DNA of 64,000 nucleotides from Crossiella equi (lineage in GTDB: Bacteria > Actinomycetota > Actinomycetes > Mycobacteriales > Pseudonocardiaceae), in contig NZ_JAGIOO010000001.1 of the NCBI RefSeq assembly GCF_017876755.1, forward strand, positions 1,302,001-1,366,000, read 5' to 3'. Position numbers and translations under genes: made by a program. Shown here piece after piece: positions 8,729 to 17,084 of this stretch (position 1 is the first letter of the stretch; every line of letters begins with the position of its first letter). The notes under the pieces were generated by a model. The model was not told the origin of the DNA and did no database searches. It saw only the letters and a list, made by a program, of their open reading frames with translations.

Positions 8729-9049
8729 TCAGGGCGGGAAGTGCGCGTGCCCCGGCGGCGGGGGCAGGTTGAGCAGCTGCGTGGCCACGGCCAGGAACTC
8801 CCCGCCCCGGTGCCACATGCGGCGGTCCGGGTCGACGGTGAACGGATCGCTGGTGTCGGTGTCGGCGACCGGGGCGCGGTAGGCCATCGCCTCGGACTCG
8901 GAGTAGGCGAGCACGATCTCGCGAACCCCGCGCCAGGTGCGGTTGAACATCACCGCGTCCGTGCTGGTCAGCGCGTCGTGTACCACCGATTGGCGGAATC
9001 CCTTGCGGCGCAGGAGACTCATGGTCTCCGAGACGGAGTCCGGGCTCAT
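8729..9049 (-). CDS. Conserved small hypothetical protein
   Basis: A protein of 106 residues with no recognised domain. The start ATG at 9049 is supported by GGGAGG five bases upstream. The sequence is ordinary soluble protein with conserved-looking Trp, Arg and Tyr positions (MFNRTWRGVREIVLAYSESE) and a proline-rich C-terminus (LPPPPGHAHFPP). It is divergent from the PucR-type regulator at 9261 across a region with a long inverted repeat, so the two may be co-regulated. No function is proposed. Confidence 0.65.
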   Translation of the reverse strand: MSPDSVSETMSLLRRKGFRQSVVHDALTSTDAVMFNRTWRGVREIVLAYSESEAMAYRAPVADTDTSDPFTVDPDRRMWHRGGEFLAVATQLLNLPPPPGHAHFPP

Positions 9050-9161
9050 ATCCCTCCCAAGGCGGCAGAGAACCATGCCCGACCGGACAGGGCCGGGAAC
9101 TGCGATTGTGCGGCACCACAACGGGATGGCCTGCGGGCATCCCTCGATCAGGCGTACTTGG

Positions 9162-9209
9162 CTGGGCAGCTGCACAACACCGGGCACCACTGTTGGTGCA
9201 GCTGCCCAG
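9162..9209. promoter_or_regulatory. Long inverted repeat in divergent promoter region
   Basis: Arms CTGGGCAGCTGCAC-AACA (9162-9179) and TGTTGGTGCAGCTGCCCAG (9191-9209) pair over 18 bp with one bulged base, around an 11-base loop. It lies 51 bp upstream of the PucR start and 112 bp from the divergent small gene. It could be an operator or a leader hairpin; no T-run follows, so it is not a typical terminator. Confidence 0.7.
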
Positions 9210-9260
9210 TCCCGTTCTGGCGGATTGCCCGGGGCCGCCCGGCTCGGCCAGTCTCTGACG

Positions 9261-10457
9261 GTGGTCGACATCGGGCCCCCGGACCCCGGGGCGGAGCTGT
9301 ACCTGCGGGCGGCCGAGGCCGTGCCGGAGATCGCCGGACGCGTCACCGAGGCCTTCTTCGCCCGCACCCCCGCCTACCAGCGGCTGCCCGTGCGCCTGGT
9401 GCACCAGGAGATCACCGAGGCGGTGGTGCGCGACTTGACGGTGTTCCTGGAAGCCGTCCGGCAGGGCCGCCCGCCCCCGCCGTCGGCGCTGTCCGAGCAG
9501 GTGGCCACGGCGATCCGCCGGGCGCAGCAGGGCGTGCCGCTGGACGTGGTGCTGGGCATGTACCACCTGGCCGCCCAGGTGGGCTGGGAGGCGCTGGCCT
9601 CGATCGCCGAACCGGACGAGCTGCCGGAGCTGGTGCGCACGGTCCCGGCCCTGCTGGGCTACCTGACCGTCCTGGTGCCCACGGTCGCTGGCTCCTACCT
9701 GCACGAACAGCAGGCCTTGGACGCCGAGCACCGCGAGGCCCGCCGCGCCCTGGTCACCGCCCTGCTGACCGGGAGCCAGGCCGAACCCCTGGCCGAACGC
9801 TTCGGCCTGGAACTGTCCACCGAGCACGCGGTGCTGCACCTGCGCCTGGGCCGCCTGCCCCAGCTGGCGGGCGAGGACGGCATGGTCGCCGCGCGGGGCG
9901 TGGTCCGCCGCCTGCACGCCGAGCTCCCGCCGGAGGCCTTGGCCGCGGTGGGCCACACCGGCGGCGCGGTCCTGCTGCCCCCGGACGCGGACGTGCACGA
10001 CCTGGTCCACCGCCTGCACGTGGCGGCGGGCACCGGCGTGGTCGCGGGCGTGACCAGGGCCGTGGGCCACACCGCGATCCCGGCCGCCGCCCGCGAGGCC
10101 GCCGAGATCGCCGAGCTGGCCGACCGCCTGGGCCGGGCCCCGGGCGCCTACCACCTGGACGACGTCCTGCTGGAGTACCAGCTGTGCCGCCCCGGCCCGG
10201 GCCGCGACCGCCTCTCCCGCCTGCTCGACGACCTGACCCCGCACCCGGACCTGCTCCGCACGCTGCGGGTGTTCCTGGCCTGCGGGCACAACCGGCACGA
10301 GGCCGCGGCGGAGCTGGCCATCCACCGCAACACGCTCAACTACCGGCTGCGGCGGATCGCCGAGGTCACCGGGCACAGCCCGGCGGACGCGACGGGCGCG
10401 CGCCTGCTGGCGGCGGCGCTGACGGTGACCGACTTCCAGCCGGGGGCCGCTGGTTAG
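9261..10457 (+). CDS. PucR/CdaR-family transcriptional regulator
   Basis: About 398 residues. The C-terminal helix-turn-helix is diagnostic of the PucR family: a helix at FLACGHNRHEAAAELAIH followed by the recognition helix NTLNYRLRRIAEVTG. The central part (VLHLRLGRL and following) matches the GGDEF-like CdaR domain, and the N-terminal 150 residues are the helical RsbRD-like region often found in these regulators. The start is uncertain; GTG at 9261 is preceded by no strong Shine-Dalgarno sequence. The MarR gene follows after 8 bp. Confidence 0.85.
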   Translation: MVDIGPPDPGAELYLRAAEAVPEIAGRVTEAFFARTPAYQRLPVRLVHQEITEAVVRDLTVFLEAVRQGRPPPPSALSEQVATAIRRAQQGVPLDVVLGMYHLAAQVGWEALASIAEPDELPELVRTVPALLGYLTVLVPTVAGSYLHEQQALDAEHREARRALVTALLTGSQAEPLAERFGLELSTEHAVLHLRLGRLPQLAGEDGMVAARGVVRRLHAELPPEALAAVGHTGGAVLLPPDADVHDLVHRLHVAAGTGVVAGVTRAVGHTAIPAAAREAAEIAELADRLGRAPGAYHLDDVLLEYQLCRPGPGRDRLSRLLDDLTPHPDLLRTLRVFLACGHNRHEAAAELAIHRNTLNYRLRRIAEVTGHSPADATGARLLAAALTVTDFQPGAAG

Positions 10458-10465
10458 GATCAGGC

Positions 10466-10900
10466 ATGGGCGGACGGCGACAGGCGCTGCGGTACGAGGA
10501 CACCCTGGGCTACCGGGTGCACCGGGCGGAGCAGGCGATCTGCGCGCGCAAGGTCGAGGTGCTGCGGCAGCTGGAGCTGACCGTGGCCCAGGAGCAGGTG
10601 CTGGCCTTCCTCCTCGGCGGCGTGGAGAAGTCGGCCACGCAGCTGGGCCGCGAAGCCAACGTCACCTCGCAGACGATGACCGGCGTGCTGTCCGGCCTGG
10701 AGACCCGCGGCCTGGTCACCCGCCGCCCGTCCCCCGACCACGGCCGGGTGCGCCTGTACTCGCTGACCGACCCGGGCCGCGCGGTGGCCCAGCAGGCGAA
10801 CGAGCTGGTGATGGCCTACGAGTGCGAGCTGCTGGGCCGCCTGGCCCCGGAGGAGCGGGAGATCCTGGCCAAGGCCCTGGAGCGCATCGCCGAGAAATAA
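10466..10900 (+). CDS. MarR-family transcriptional regulator
   Basis: A protein of 144 residues. The winged helix is visible as LTVAQEQVLAFLLGG, then SATQLGREANVTSQTMTGVLSGLETRGLV (recognition helix) and the wing RRPSPDHGRVRLYSLTDPG. It starts 8 bp after the PucR stop, so it is transcribed with it, and lies 49 bp upstream of the SDR at 10950. The gap contains CCTAC-CTTGTT-GTAGG (about 10905-10920), a candidate operator. The likely role is control of the SDR or of its own operon. Confidence 0.88.
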   Translation: MGGRRQALRYEDTLGYRVHRAEQAICARKVEVLRQLELTVAQEQVLAFLLGGVEKSATQLGREANVTSQTMTGVLSGLETRGLVTRRPSPDHGRVRLYSLTDPGRAVAQQANELVMAYECELLGRLAPEEREILAKALERIAEK

Positions 10901-10949
10901 CAGCCTCCTACCTTGTTGTAGGCCCCTTCAATACAGTAGCCTCCTGTCC

Positions 10950-11714
10950 ATGGACATGGGGGTATCCGGGCGCACCGCGCTCGTCACCGGTTCGACCCTG
11001 GGCATCGGTTACGCCACCGCCGTCGCCCTGGCCCGCGAGGGCGCCGAGGTGGTGCTCAACGGCCGCGACACCACACGCCTGACAACAGCCGCAGACCGCC
11101 TGCGCCAGGAGGTCCCGGACGCCGTGGTGCACCTGGCCCCGGGCGATGTGGGCACCCCGGAAGGCGTGGCGGCGATCATCGCCCAGGCCCCACGGGTGGA
11201 CATCCTGGTCAACAACGCGGGCATCGCCTCCTTCGGCGACCTGCTCGAGGTCCCGGACGAGGACTGGTCGCACCACTTCGAGGTGCACGTGCTGAGCGGC
11301 CTCCGCCTGGCACGCCACTACCTACCGGCCATGCGCACCCGCGACTTCGGCCGCATCATCTTCACCAGCAGCGAGGCCGCGGTCGAACCCGACCCGACCC
11401 TCCCCCACTACTCAGTCACCAAAGCCGCCGCCCTGGCCCTGGCCCGCAACCTGGCCCACCTCACCCGGGACACGGGCGTCACGGTCAACTCAGTCCTGGT
11501 CGGCCCCACCCGCACCGAAGCCGTCGAAGAGCTGCTCGCCGACCTCGACGAGGAGGCCTACTTCCGCGACCAACGCCCCACCGCCCTCCTCCGCCGTTTG
11601 GCCCGCCCCGACGAAGTCGCCGACCTGGTGGTCTTCCTGGCCAGCCCCCGCTCCGCCCTCACCAACGGCGCGGCCGTCCGCGCCGAGGGCGGCCACCTGC
11701 ACGCCACGATCTGA
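10950..11714 (+). CDS. Short-chain dehydrogenase/reductase
   Basis: A protein of 254 residues with cofactor motif TGSTLGIG, NNAG, catalytic Tyr154 and Lys158 in YSVTK and the Ser of FTSSEA. An ATG at 10956 is an alternative start. The long C-terminal insertion before the final strand (VGPTRTEAVEELLADLDEEAYF) is typical of the SDR subgroup that acts on 3-oxoacyl or 3-hydroxy compounds. Substrate unknown. Confidence 0.9.
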   Translation: MDMGVSGRTALVTGSTLGIGYATAVALAREGAEVVLNGRDTTRLTTAADRLRQEVPDAVVHLAPGDVGTPEGVAAIIAQAPRVDILVNNAGIASFGDLLEVPDEDWSHHFEVHVLSGLRLARHYLPAMRTRDFGRIIFTSSEAAVEPDPTLPHYSVTKAAALALARNLAHLTRDTGVTVNSVLVGPTRTEAVEELLADLDEEAYFRDQRPTALLRRLARPDEVADLVVFLASPRSALTNGAAVRAEGGHLHATI

Positions 11715-11820
11715 CTGGAGAACCCACCTCCGGCAGTGAACCAATCGCAATCATTCGGTTGTCCGTACCACCCCGCCCCCGTGCCATCCTGAACGCCTCA
11801 GCACACCTGTGGAGGCGTCG

Positions 11821-12150
11821 ATGCGGCGAGAGATCGTTCCGATCTCCGTGGGGGACAGGACCGTCTACGCCGAAGTGAGCGTGCCCGCCGGTGGCGACGT
11901 GTCCACGGTCGACCTGCTGGGCAACGCGGTCGCGCTCCAGGAGCAGATCGCCGCCATCGCCGGGTGGGTGGCCACCGCGGTGCACACCTCGTTGCCCCGC
12001 AAGCCCGATCGGGTCGGGGTGGACTTCGGGGTCAAGCTCGGGGTCAAGTCCGGCAAGCTGTTCAGCGTGCTGGCCGAGGCCAGCGGGGAGGCCAGCCTGA
12101 CCGTGCGGCTGGAGTGGGACAACAGCCGGGCGGACGTCGCCGATGAGTGA
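11821..12150 (+). CDS. Trypsin-co-occurring domain 1 (Trypco1/CU044_2847-type) protein
   Basis: A protein of 109 residues with ATG at 11821 preceded by GGAGG at 11811. The C-terminal half, VDFGVKLGVKSGKLFSVLAE then ASGEASLTVRLEW, is the signature of the Trypco1/CU044_2847 family, known to occur next to trypsin-like proteases of bacterial conflict systems. It overlaps the downstream protease-STAND start by 8 bp, indicating translational coupling. In the family it is proposed to be an adaptor or substrate of the adjacent protease; that role is not proven here. Confidence 0.85.
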   Translation: MRREIVPISVGDRTVYAEVSVPAGGDVSTVDLLGNAVALQEQIAAIAGWVATAVHTSLPRKPDRVGVDFGVKLGVKSGKLFSVLAEASGEASLTVRLEWDNSRADVADE

Positions 12151-15100
12151 GTTCGCCCGGTTCGTCCGGCACTGCGTGGCCCAGGTCTGGGGGGACGGGG
12201 TGTTCCGCGGGTCCGGGTTCTTCGTCGCGCCCGGGCGGTTGGTGACCTGTGCGCACGTGGTCGGCGAGGGCGAGCTCTCCGTTGTGGTCAACGGGATCCC
12301 GGTGGCCGCCCGGTTGGTGCGGCGGGTGCCCGAGCGGCACGACGGTGGCGCGTACTACCCGTTGCCCGACCTGGCCGTGCTTGAACTGGCCGAGGACGTG
12401 CCGCACGAGGTGGTCTGGCTCGGCGAGCCAGACGCCGTGCTCGGCGGGGGTGCGCTCGTCGAGGCCACCGGGTTCACCGCCGAGACGCCCAACGGGGTCG
12501 GGGAGCACGTCGCCCGGCTCAGCGTGGCCGGGCCGTCCGGGGACTTCCTGCGCCTGGCCGGGGACTGGATCCCCGCCGGGCTCAGCGGTGCGCCCGTGGT
12601 CGACGAGACCAGCAGGCGCGTGTGCGGGCTCATCAAGGCCAGCCGCGACCGGCAGGCCACCGAGGGCGGCTGGATGGTGCCCGTGGCCGAGCTCGCCCGC
12701 CTGGCCGAGGTCGACGTCGAGGCCAACCTCAGCGCACGCGGCGGCTGGTGGTCGCTGGCCACCCGCCGGGCCGAGCTGGCGCAGGAGCTGTTCGGTGTTG
12801 CCGCACAAGGGATTCCGCGCGCGCCCTCGGCCTGGCTGGACCCGCAGCGCGGTGTCATCGAGTTCCAGCCCCGGCCCGAGTTCGACGAGCTGATGACCTG
12901 GGCCCTCGATCCCCAGGCGCCGCCGGTGCTGCTCGTGCACGGGCCCGGCGGCATCGGCAAGACCCGGTTGGCCGTGGAGCTGTGTGCCCAGCTGGCACAG
13001 CGCGGCTGGATCGCCGGGCTGCTGCCCAAGTCCGGCGACCTCTCCCCACTGCTGCGCGGCACCCCGCCGGAGGTGCTGCGGCACGACCAGGTCTTCATCG
13101 CCGTGGACTACGCCGAGGCCCGGATCGAGCCCCTGCTGGCGCTCTTCGACGCCATCGCGCGCTTCGGCGGCCCGTACGTGCGCGTGCTGCTGCTCTCCCG
13201 CGCGGCCGGGCAGTGGTGGCGCGACCTGCCCTCGCGCAAGACCGAGGGCCTGTTCGCACACCAGCCGGTGCGCCTGTCCAACCTGGTCGAGACCTTCGAC
13301 GCCCGCGAGCTCACGCACAACGCCTACCTGGGTTTCCGCGGCCACCTGCTCGGCGACGGCGGCCCGGTGCCCGAGGCCGTCACCGACAGCGTCGCCGGGC
13401 ACGAGACCGTGCTGGGCCTGCACGTGCTCGCCCTGGGCGCGGTGCTCTACGAACAGGAGCACGGCCGTGCGCCCGGTGCGGGCGAGGCGGTGCTGAGCGA
13501 CCCCCTGCGCGGGCTGCTGCACCACGAGCTGGAGGTGTGGACCGGCATCGCGGACCGCCGCGGCCTGCTGGACGGCCTGAGCCCCGAGCTGGCCCGCCTG
13601 GTGCTGCTCACCCCGACCGTGGTCCCGGCCCGCGACGCCGACCAGGCCCGCACCGCGCTGGCCGCCGTACCCGGCTTCACCACGCGCGAACCCGGGGAAC
13701 TCGGGCACATCGCGGACCTGCTCGCCGAGGTCTACCCGAGCACGCGCCCGGGCTCACCGCGGTTCTGGGACAGCCTGCAGCCGGACCGGCTCGGCGAGAC
13801 GCTGCTGGCCGACCTGCTCGACACCACCGGCGTCGCGGACGTGCTGTGCGCGATGACGGCCTGCCTGGACGCCGAGCAGGCCGTGCAGCCGGTGACCGTG
13901 GCGGCGCGCGCGGCGGGTATGTTCACCAGCCAGCCCAACGGCTCCGCCGGCCCTGTGCTGGACCTGCTGGAGCGGCTGCTGGAGGGCAACCCGGAGGCCT
14001 TCCTGCCCGCCGTGGTCGCGGTGGCCACCTCGCTGCCCGACCCCGAGGACCTGTGCGCGCTGGCCGAGGAGGCCCTCACCGAGGTCGGCCTGGAGGTGCT
14101 GCACCGCACCGCCGCGCACTTCCTGCCCTCGCGCACGGTGATGAGCGACCTGGCCGTGCAGGTGTGGGCGGCCATCGCCGAGCAGACCGCGCAGCGCGGC
14201 GCCTTCCAGGTGCAGAACCAGATCGCGCTCATCGACGCGCAGCAGAACATGGCCTTCTTCCTCAGCAACGCGGGCGACCACGAGGACGCGATCGCCATCG
14301 GCGAGGGCGTGCTGAAGATGGCGACGCTGCTGGGCGCCTCGCTGCCCATGATCATGGACGTCAAGCTCGCCTCGATCTGCACCGTGCTGGCCCGCAGCTA
14401 CACCCAGGCGGGCCGGTTGCCGGAGGCGGTCGGCATGGCCGAGGCGGCGGTGGTGGCCAACCGCACGGCCGCCGACCGCGACCCGGCGGGCAACACGATC
14501 AGCCTGGCGGGCGCGTTGAACAACCTGGCCTCCATCCAGGCCGAGACGGGCCAGGCCCGCGCGGCCGCGATGACCGCCCGCGACGCGATCAGCTGCTTCC
14601 TGGAGCTGGTGCGGCGTGACCCGGACCAGCACCGCATCGAGCTGGACAGCGCGCTGCGCAACCTGCGCGACATCGTGCACGCCGAGGCCGCGCCGGTGGT
14701 GGCGGCCCAGGCGTGGGCGGCCGCGGACGAGGAGCTGCGCGCGCTGGGCCAGCCGGACGTGGAACACCTGACCCTGCCCGCGCACTGGGCCGAGCTGCCG
14801 GGCGGCCGCCAGCACATGTCCCCCAAGCTCTCCGGCAGCCCGGCCCCGGGGTTCAGCGCGCTGACCAAGGTCCTCCAGGACTCCACCCAGCGCACCCAGG
14901 AGCTGATGGCAGCGGGCGTGCGCATGCTGGTCCCCATCGGCCACCCGCTGGGCGTCTCCCTGTTCTCCGAGGAGATCGGCGACCAGTCGCTGCGCATCGG
15001 CACCGACATCGTGGAGCTGAACTACGCCGAGTTCGGCATGTGGGGCATGGTCGCACAGGACCTGCGCGCCGAACGGGGCCCGGCCACGCGCCGCAGCGTC

Positions 15101-15532
15101 GAGCAGATGGCCGAGCAGTTCGGCATGGAGGACACCAGCCTGGTGATGGACGGCCTGCTCAACGACCGCCTGGTGGTCGAGGTCCCGGTCCTGGGCCCGG
15201 ACGCGGTCGCCTTCGCCGCCACGCACCGCGTCCACCCGCTGGCCTGGGGCTTCGGCCTGGACATCTCCGCGGGCGGCGCCTGCCAGCTGGGCCACCCGGC
15301 CTCCCCGAACCGCGTGTACGTGGGCTGGCCGATCTACCTGGTCTGGGCCCTGTCCCCGGCCTACCCGGACCTGTGGTCGACCGTGCGGGCGGTGTGGCGC
15401 GAGCACGTCGCCGAGTTCCCGCCCGAGGACCTGGGCATGGACCTGGACGAGGAGCGGCTGCTGGCGGTGTTCCTGATCAGCCTGCCGATGCTGCTCGGGC
15501 ACACCACGGCCTACGTGGACCGGGTGGGCTGA
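12143..15532 (+). CDS. Trypsin-like protease - STAND NTPase - TPR signalling protein
   Basis: A protein of 1129 residues. Residues 1-200 form a trypsin-like serine protease with an apparently complete triad: His38 (TCAHVV), Asp76 (LPDLAVLEL) and Ser148 (AGLSGAPVV). A STAND NTPase follows with Walker A GPGGIGKT (267-274) and VFIAVDYAEAR as Walker B near 315-325. Residues about 690-860 have TPR-like helical pairs (DAQQNMAFFLSNAGDHEDAI, LNNLASIQAETGQARAAAM). Residues about 900-1129 form a further domain with a possible winged helix (SVEQMAEQFGMEDTSLVMDG) that I cannot assign. The architecture matches NLR-like immune or conflict proteins in which ligand sensing activates the protease. Confidence 0.88.
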   Translation: MSEFARFVRHCVAQVWGDGVFRGSGFFVAPGRLVTCAHVVGEGELSVVVNGIPVAARLVRRVPERHDGGAYYPLPDLAVLELAEDVPHEVVWLGEPDAVLGGGALVEATGFTAETPNGVGEHVARLSVAGPSGDFLRLAGDWIPAGLSGAPVVDETSRRVCGLIKASRDRQATEGGWMVPVAELARLAEVDVEANLSARGGWWSLATRRAELAQELFGVAAQGIPRAPSAWLDPQRGVIEFQPRPEFDELMTWALDPQAPPVLLVHGPGGIGKTRLAVELCAQLAQRGWIAGLLPKSGDLSPLLRGTPPEVLRHDQVFIAVDYAEARIEPLLALFDAIARFGGPYVRVLLLSRAAGQWWRDLPSRKTEGLFAHQPVRLSNLVETFDARELTHNAYLGFRGHLLGDGGPVPEAVTDSVAGHETVLGLHVLALGAVLYEQEHGRAPGAGEAVLSDPLRGLLHHELEVWTGIADRRGLLDGLSPELARLVLLTPTVVPARDADQARTALAAVPGFTTREPGELGHIADLLAEVYPSTRPGSPRFWDSLQPDRLGETLLADLLDTTGVADVLCAMTACLDAEQAVQPVTVAARAAGMFTSQPNGSAGPVLDLLERLLEGNPEAFLPAVVAVATSLPDPEDLCALAEEALTEVGLEVLHRTAAHFLPSRTVMSDLAVQVWAAIAEQTAQRGAFQVQNQIALIDAQQNMAFFLSNAGDHEDAIAIGEGVLKMATLLGASLPMIMDVKLASICTVLARSYTQAGRLPEAVGMAEAAVVANRTAADRDPAGNTISLAGALNNLASIQAETGQARAAAMTARDAISCFLELVRRDPDQHRIELDSALRNLRDIVHAEAAPVVAAQAWAAADEELRALGQPDVEHLTLPAHWAELPGGRQHMSPKLSGSPAPGFSALTKVLQDSTQRTQELMAAGVRMLVPIGHPLGVSLFSEEIGDQSLRIGTDIVELNYAEFGMWGMVAQDLRAERGPATRRSVEQMAEQFGMEDTSLVMDGLLNDRLVVEVPVLGPDAVAFAATHRVHPLAWGFGLDISAGGACQLGHPASPNRVYVGWPIYLVWALSPAYPDLWSTVRAVWREHVAEFPPEDLGMDLDEERLLAVFLISLPMLLGHTTAYVDRVG

Positions 15533-15580
15533 CGGCGTCAGCGCGCGGATGCCGTCGACCACGGTCGAACAGGCACACAC

Positions 15581-16174
15581 CTACCCCGCCTGGCGGCGCG
15601 GCGCGTGGTCGAGGAGCACCTGGGCGGCCGCGCGGGCGTGCCTGCCGTAGTCGGGGTCGTCGAGCACCATCGCCCGGCTCGTGGCGCCGTCGGCGAGTGT
15701 GACGAGCTGCTGCGCCAACGGTTCCGGGTCGGCGACACCGAGCTCGGCCACGAGGCCGGTCACCAGCTCCAGCATGACGAGCTTCTGCTCCCGGGCCACG
15801 GCGTGCGCACGGCTGGCGGGGTCGGGGTGCTCAGCCGCGGCCTGGATGAACGGGCAGCCCCGCACGGCCCCGCCCTCGGGCCAGGACCGTACGTCGAACA
15901 TGGCGAGAATCCGTTGCCGGGGCGGCAGATCCGTGCGCGAGAGGGTGTCGAGCAGGCTGTACCCGGACCGCAGGACGTGGTCCAGGTGTGCCAGGACAAG
16001 ATCTTCCTTGGCGGGGAAGTGCGCGTACAGGGTCCGCTTGGACACCGGGGCCGCGGCGGCGACCTCCTCCATGGTGGTCGCGGTGATCCCCCGCGTCACG
16101 AACAGGCTGCTCGCGGCGGCCAGCACGCGTTCCCGCCCACCCCGCCCGGCCCGGCGCACCGGCTCATCGCTCAT
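15581..16174 (-). CDS. TetR-family transcriptional regulator
   Basis: A protein of 197 residues with a standard TetR DNA-binding domain: GRERVLAAASSLFVTRGITA, TTMEEVAAAAPVSKRTLYAH and FPAKEDLV. The remainder is the helical ligand-binding domain, with CPFIQAAAEHPDP as in regulators of nitroreductase and oxidoreductase genes. It is divergent from the nitroreductase at 16252; a perfect inverted repeat (16192-16226) sits between them, so it probably represses both. Confidence 0.92.
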   Translation of the reverse strand: MSDEPVRRAGRGGRERVLAAASSLFVTRGITATTMEEVAAAAPVSKRTLYAHFPAKEDLVLAHLDHVLRSGYSLLDTLSRTDLPPRQRILAMFDVRSWPEGGAVRGCPFIQAAAEHPDPASRAHAVAREQKLVMLELVTGLVAELGVADPEPLAQQLVTLADGATSRAMVLDDPDYGRHARAAAQVLLDHAPRRQAG

Positions 16175-16191
16175 ACCCCAACTGTACGCCA

Positions 16192-16226
16192 GCGTTTACT
16201 TCAGCTACGCTCACCCAAGTAAACGC
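16192..16226. promoter_or_regulatory. TetR operator between regulator and nitroreductase
   Basis: A perfect 10-bp inverted repeat, GCGTTTACTT (16192-16201) and AAGTAAACGC (16217-16226), with a 15-bp spacer. A partial third copy (GTGTACTTAA, 16231-16240) overlaps the nitroreductase ribosome binding region. Position and symmetry indicate a binding site for the divergent TetR protein. Confidence 0.8.
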
Positions 16227-16251
16227 GACCGTGTACTTAAGGATGATTCCG

Positions 16252-16935
16252 ATGCACCTGACCACCGAGCTCCCCGCCGCGGCCGAACGGATCATCCGGG
16301 GCCGCCGCGCGACCAGGGCCTTCCTGCCGGACCCCGTGCCGGACCAGACGATCGAAGCGATCTTCAACCTGGCCGCCGCGGCCCCCTCGGGCTCCAACGC
16401 CCAGCCCTGGCAGGTCGAGGTGGTCAGCGGCACGACCCGCGACGACCTCGCCGACGCGCTGAAGGCCGCGGCCCGCGACGACCGCCGGTCCGCCGACTTC
16501 CCGTACCACCAGGACATGTACTCCCCGGTCCACCTGCGCCGCCAGGCGGAGTTCGGCACCGCCCTCTACACCGCCCTGGGCATCAGCCGCGAGGCCCACG
16601 ACCTGCGCGCGGCCTACGACGCCCGCAGCCTGGACTTCTACGAGGCCCCGCACGTGGCCCTGCTGTACGCCCCGGACTCCGGCGACCCGCGCCTGACCGC
16701 CGACGTCGGCATGTACGCCCAGACCCTCATGCTGGCGATGACCGCCCACGGCGTGTCCAGCTGCCCCCAGGCCCTGCTGAGCTTCTACGCCGACACCGTG
16801 CGCGAGACCCTGGGCGTGACCGGCGGCAAGCTGCTGTTCGGCATCGCGTTCGGCTACGCGGACCCGAGCGCCCCGGTCAACGCCGTCAGCGTCGGCCGGG
16901 AACCACTGCGGAAGACCACCCGCTTCCACCGCTGA
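16252..16935 (+). CDS. Nitroreductase-family FMN oxidoreductase
   Basis: A protein of 227 residues. FMN-binding elements are visible: RGRRATRAF near the N-terminus, APSGSNAQPWQVEVV (phosphate and ring contacts), and a C-terminal LLFGIAFGYADPSAPVN with the usual Gly-rich loop. It belongs to the NfnB/NADPH-dependent nitroreductase group, which reduces nitroaromatics or quinones. The start at 16252 was chosen for AAGGA eight bases upstream; ATG at 16243 and GTG at 16231 are in-frame alternatives. Control by the divergent TetR is likely. Confidence 0.9.
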   Translation: MHLTTELPAAAERIIRGRRATRAFLPDPVPDQTIEAIFNLAAAAPSGSNAQPWQVEVVSGTTRDDLADALKAAARDDRRSADFPYHQDMYSPVHLRRQAEFGTALYTALGISREAHDLRAAYDARSLDFYEAPHVALLYAPDSGDPRLTADVGMYAQTLMLAMTAHGVSSCPQALLSFYADTVRETLGVTGGKLLFGIAFGYADPSAPVNAVSVGREPLRKTTRFHR

Positions 16936-17084
16936 CCGCCGCGAACGGACCGTGCCGGCCCGGAAACCGTGCGCATTGTGACAAATCGGGCATTCGAATC
17001 CGCTGTGTCCAACGGGCGCGCGCCCCCGGGCGCGCATAACATCGCGCACAACCGCCGTTGGTCAAACCCCCGGGAGTTGTGCCC

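Noticed and set aside
16936-17084. Possible yybP-ykoY-type manganese riboswitch before TerC
   Set aside because: Only generic GC-rich inverted repeats such as GCGCGC-GCGCGC are present; the conserved loop sequences of that riboswitch are not seen.
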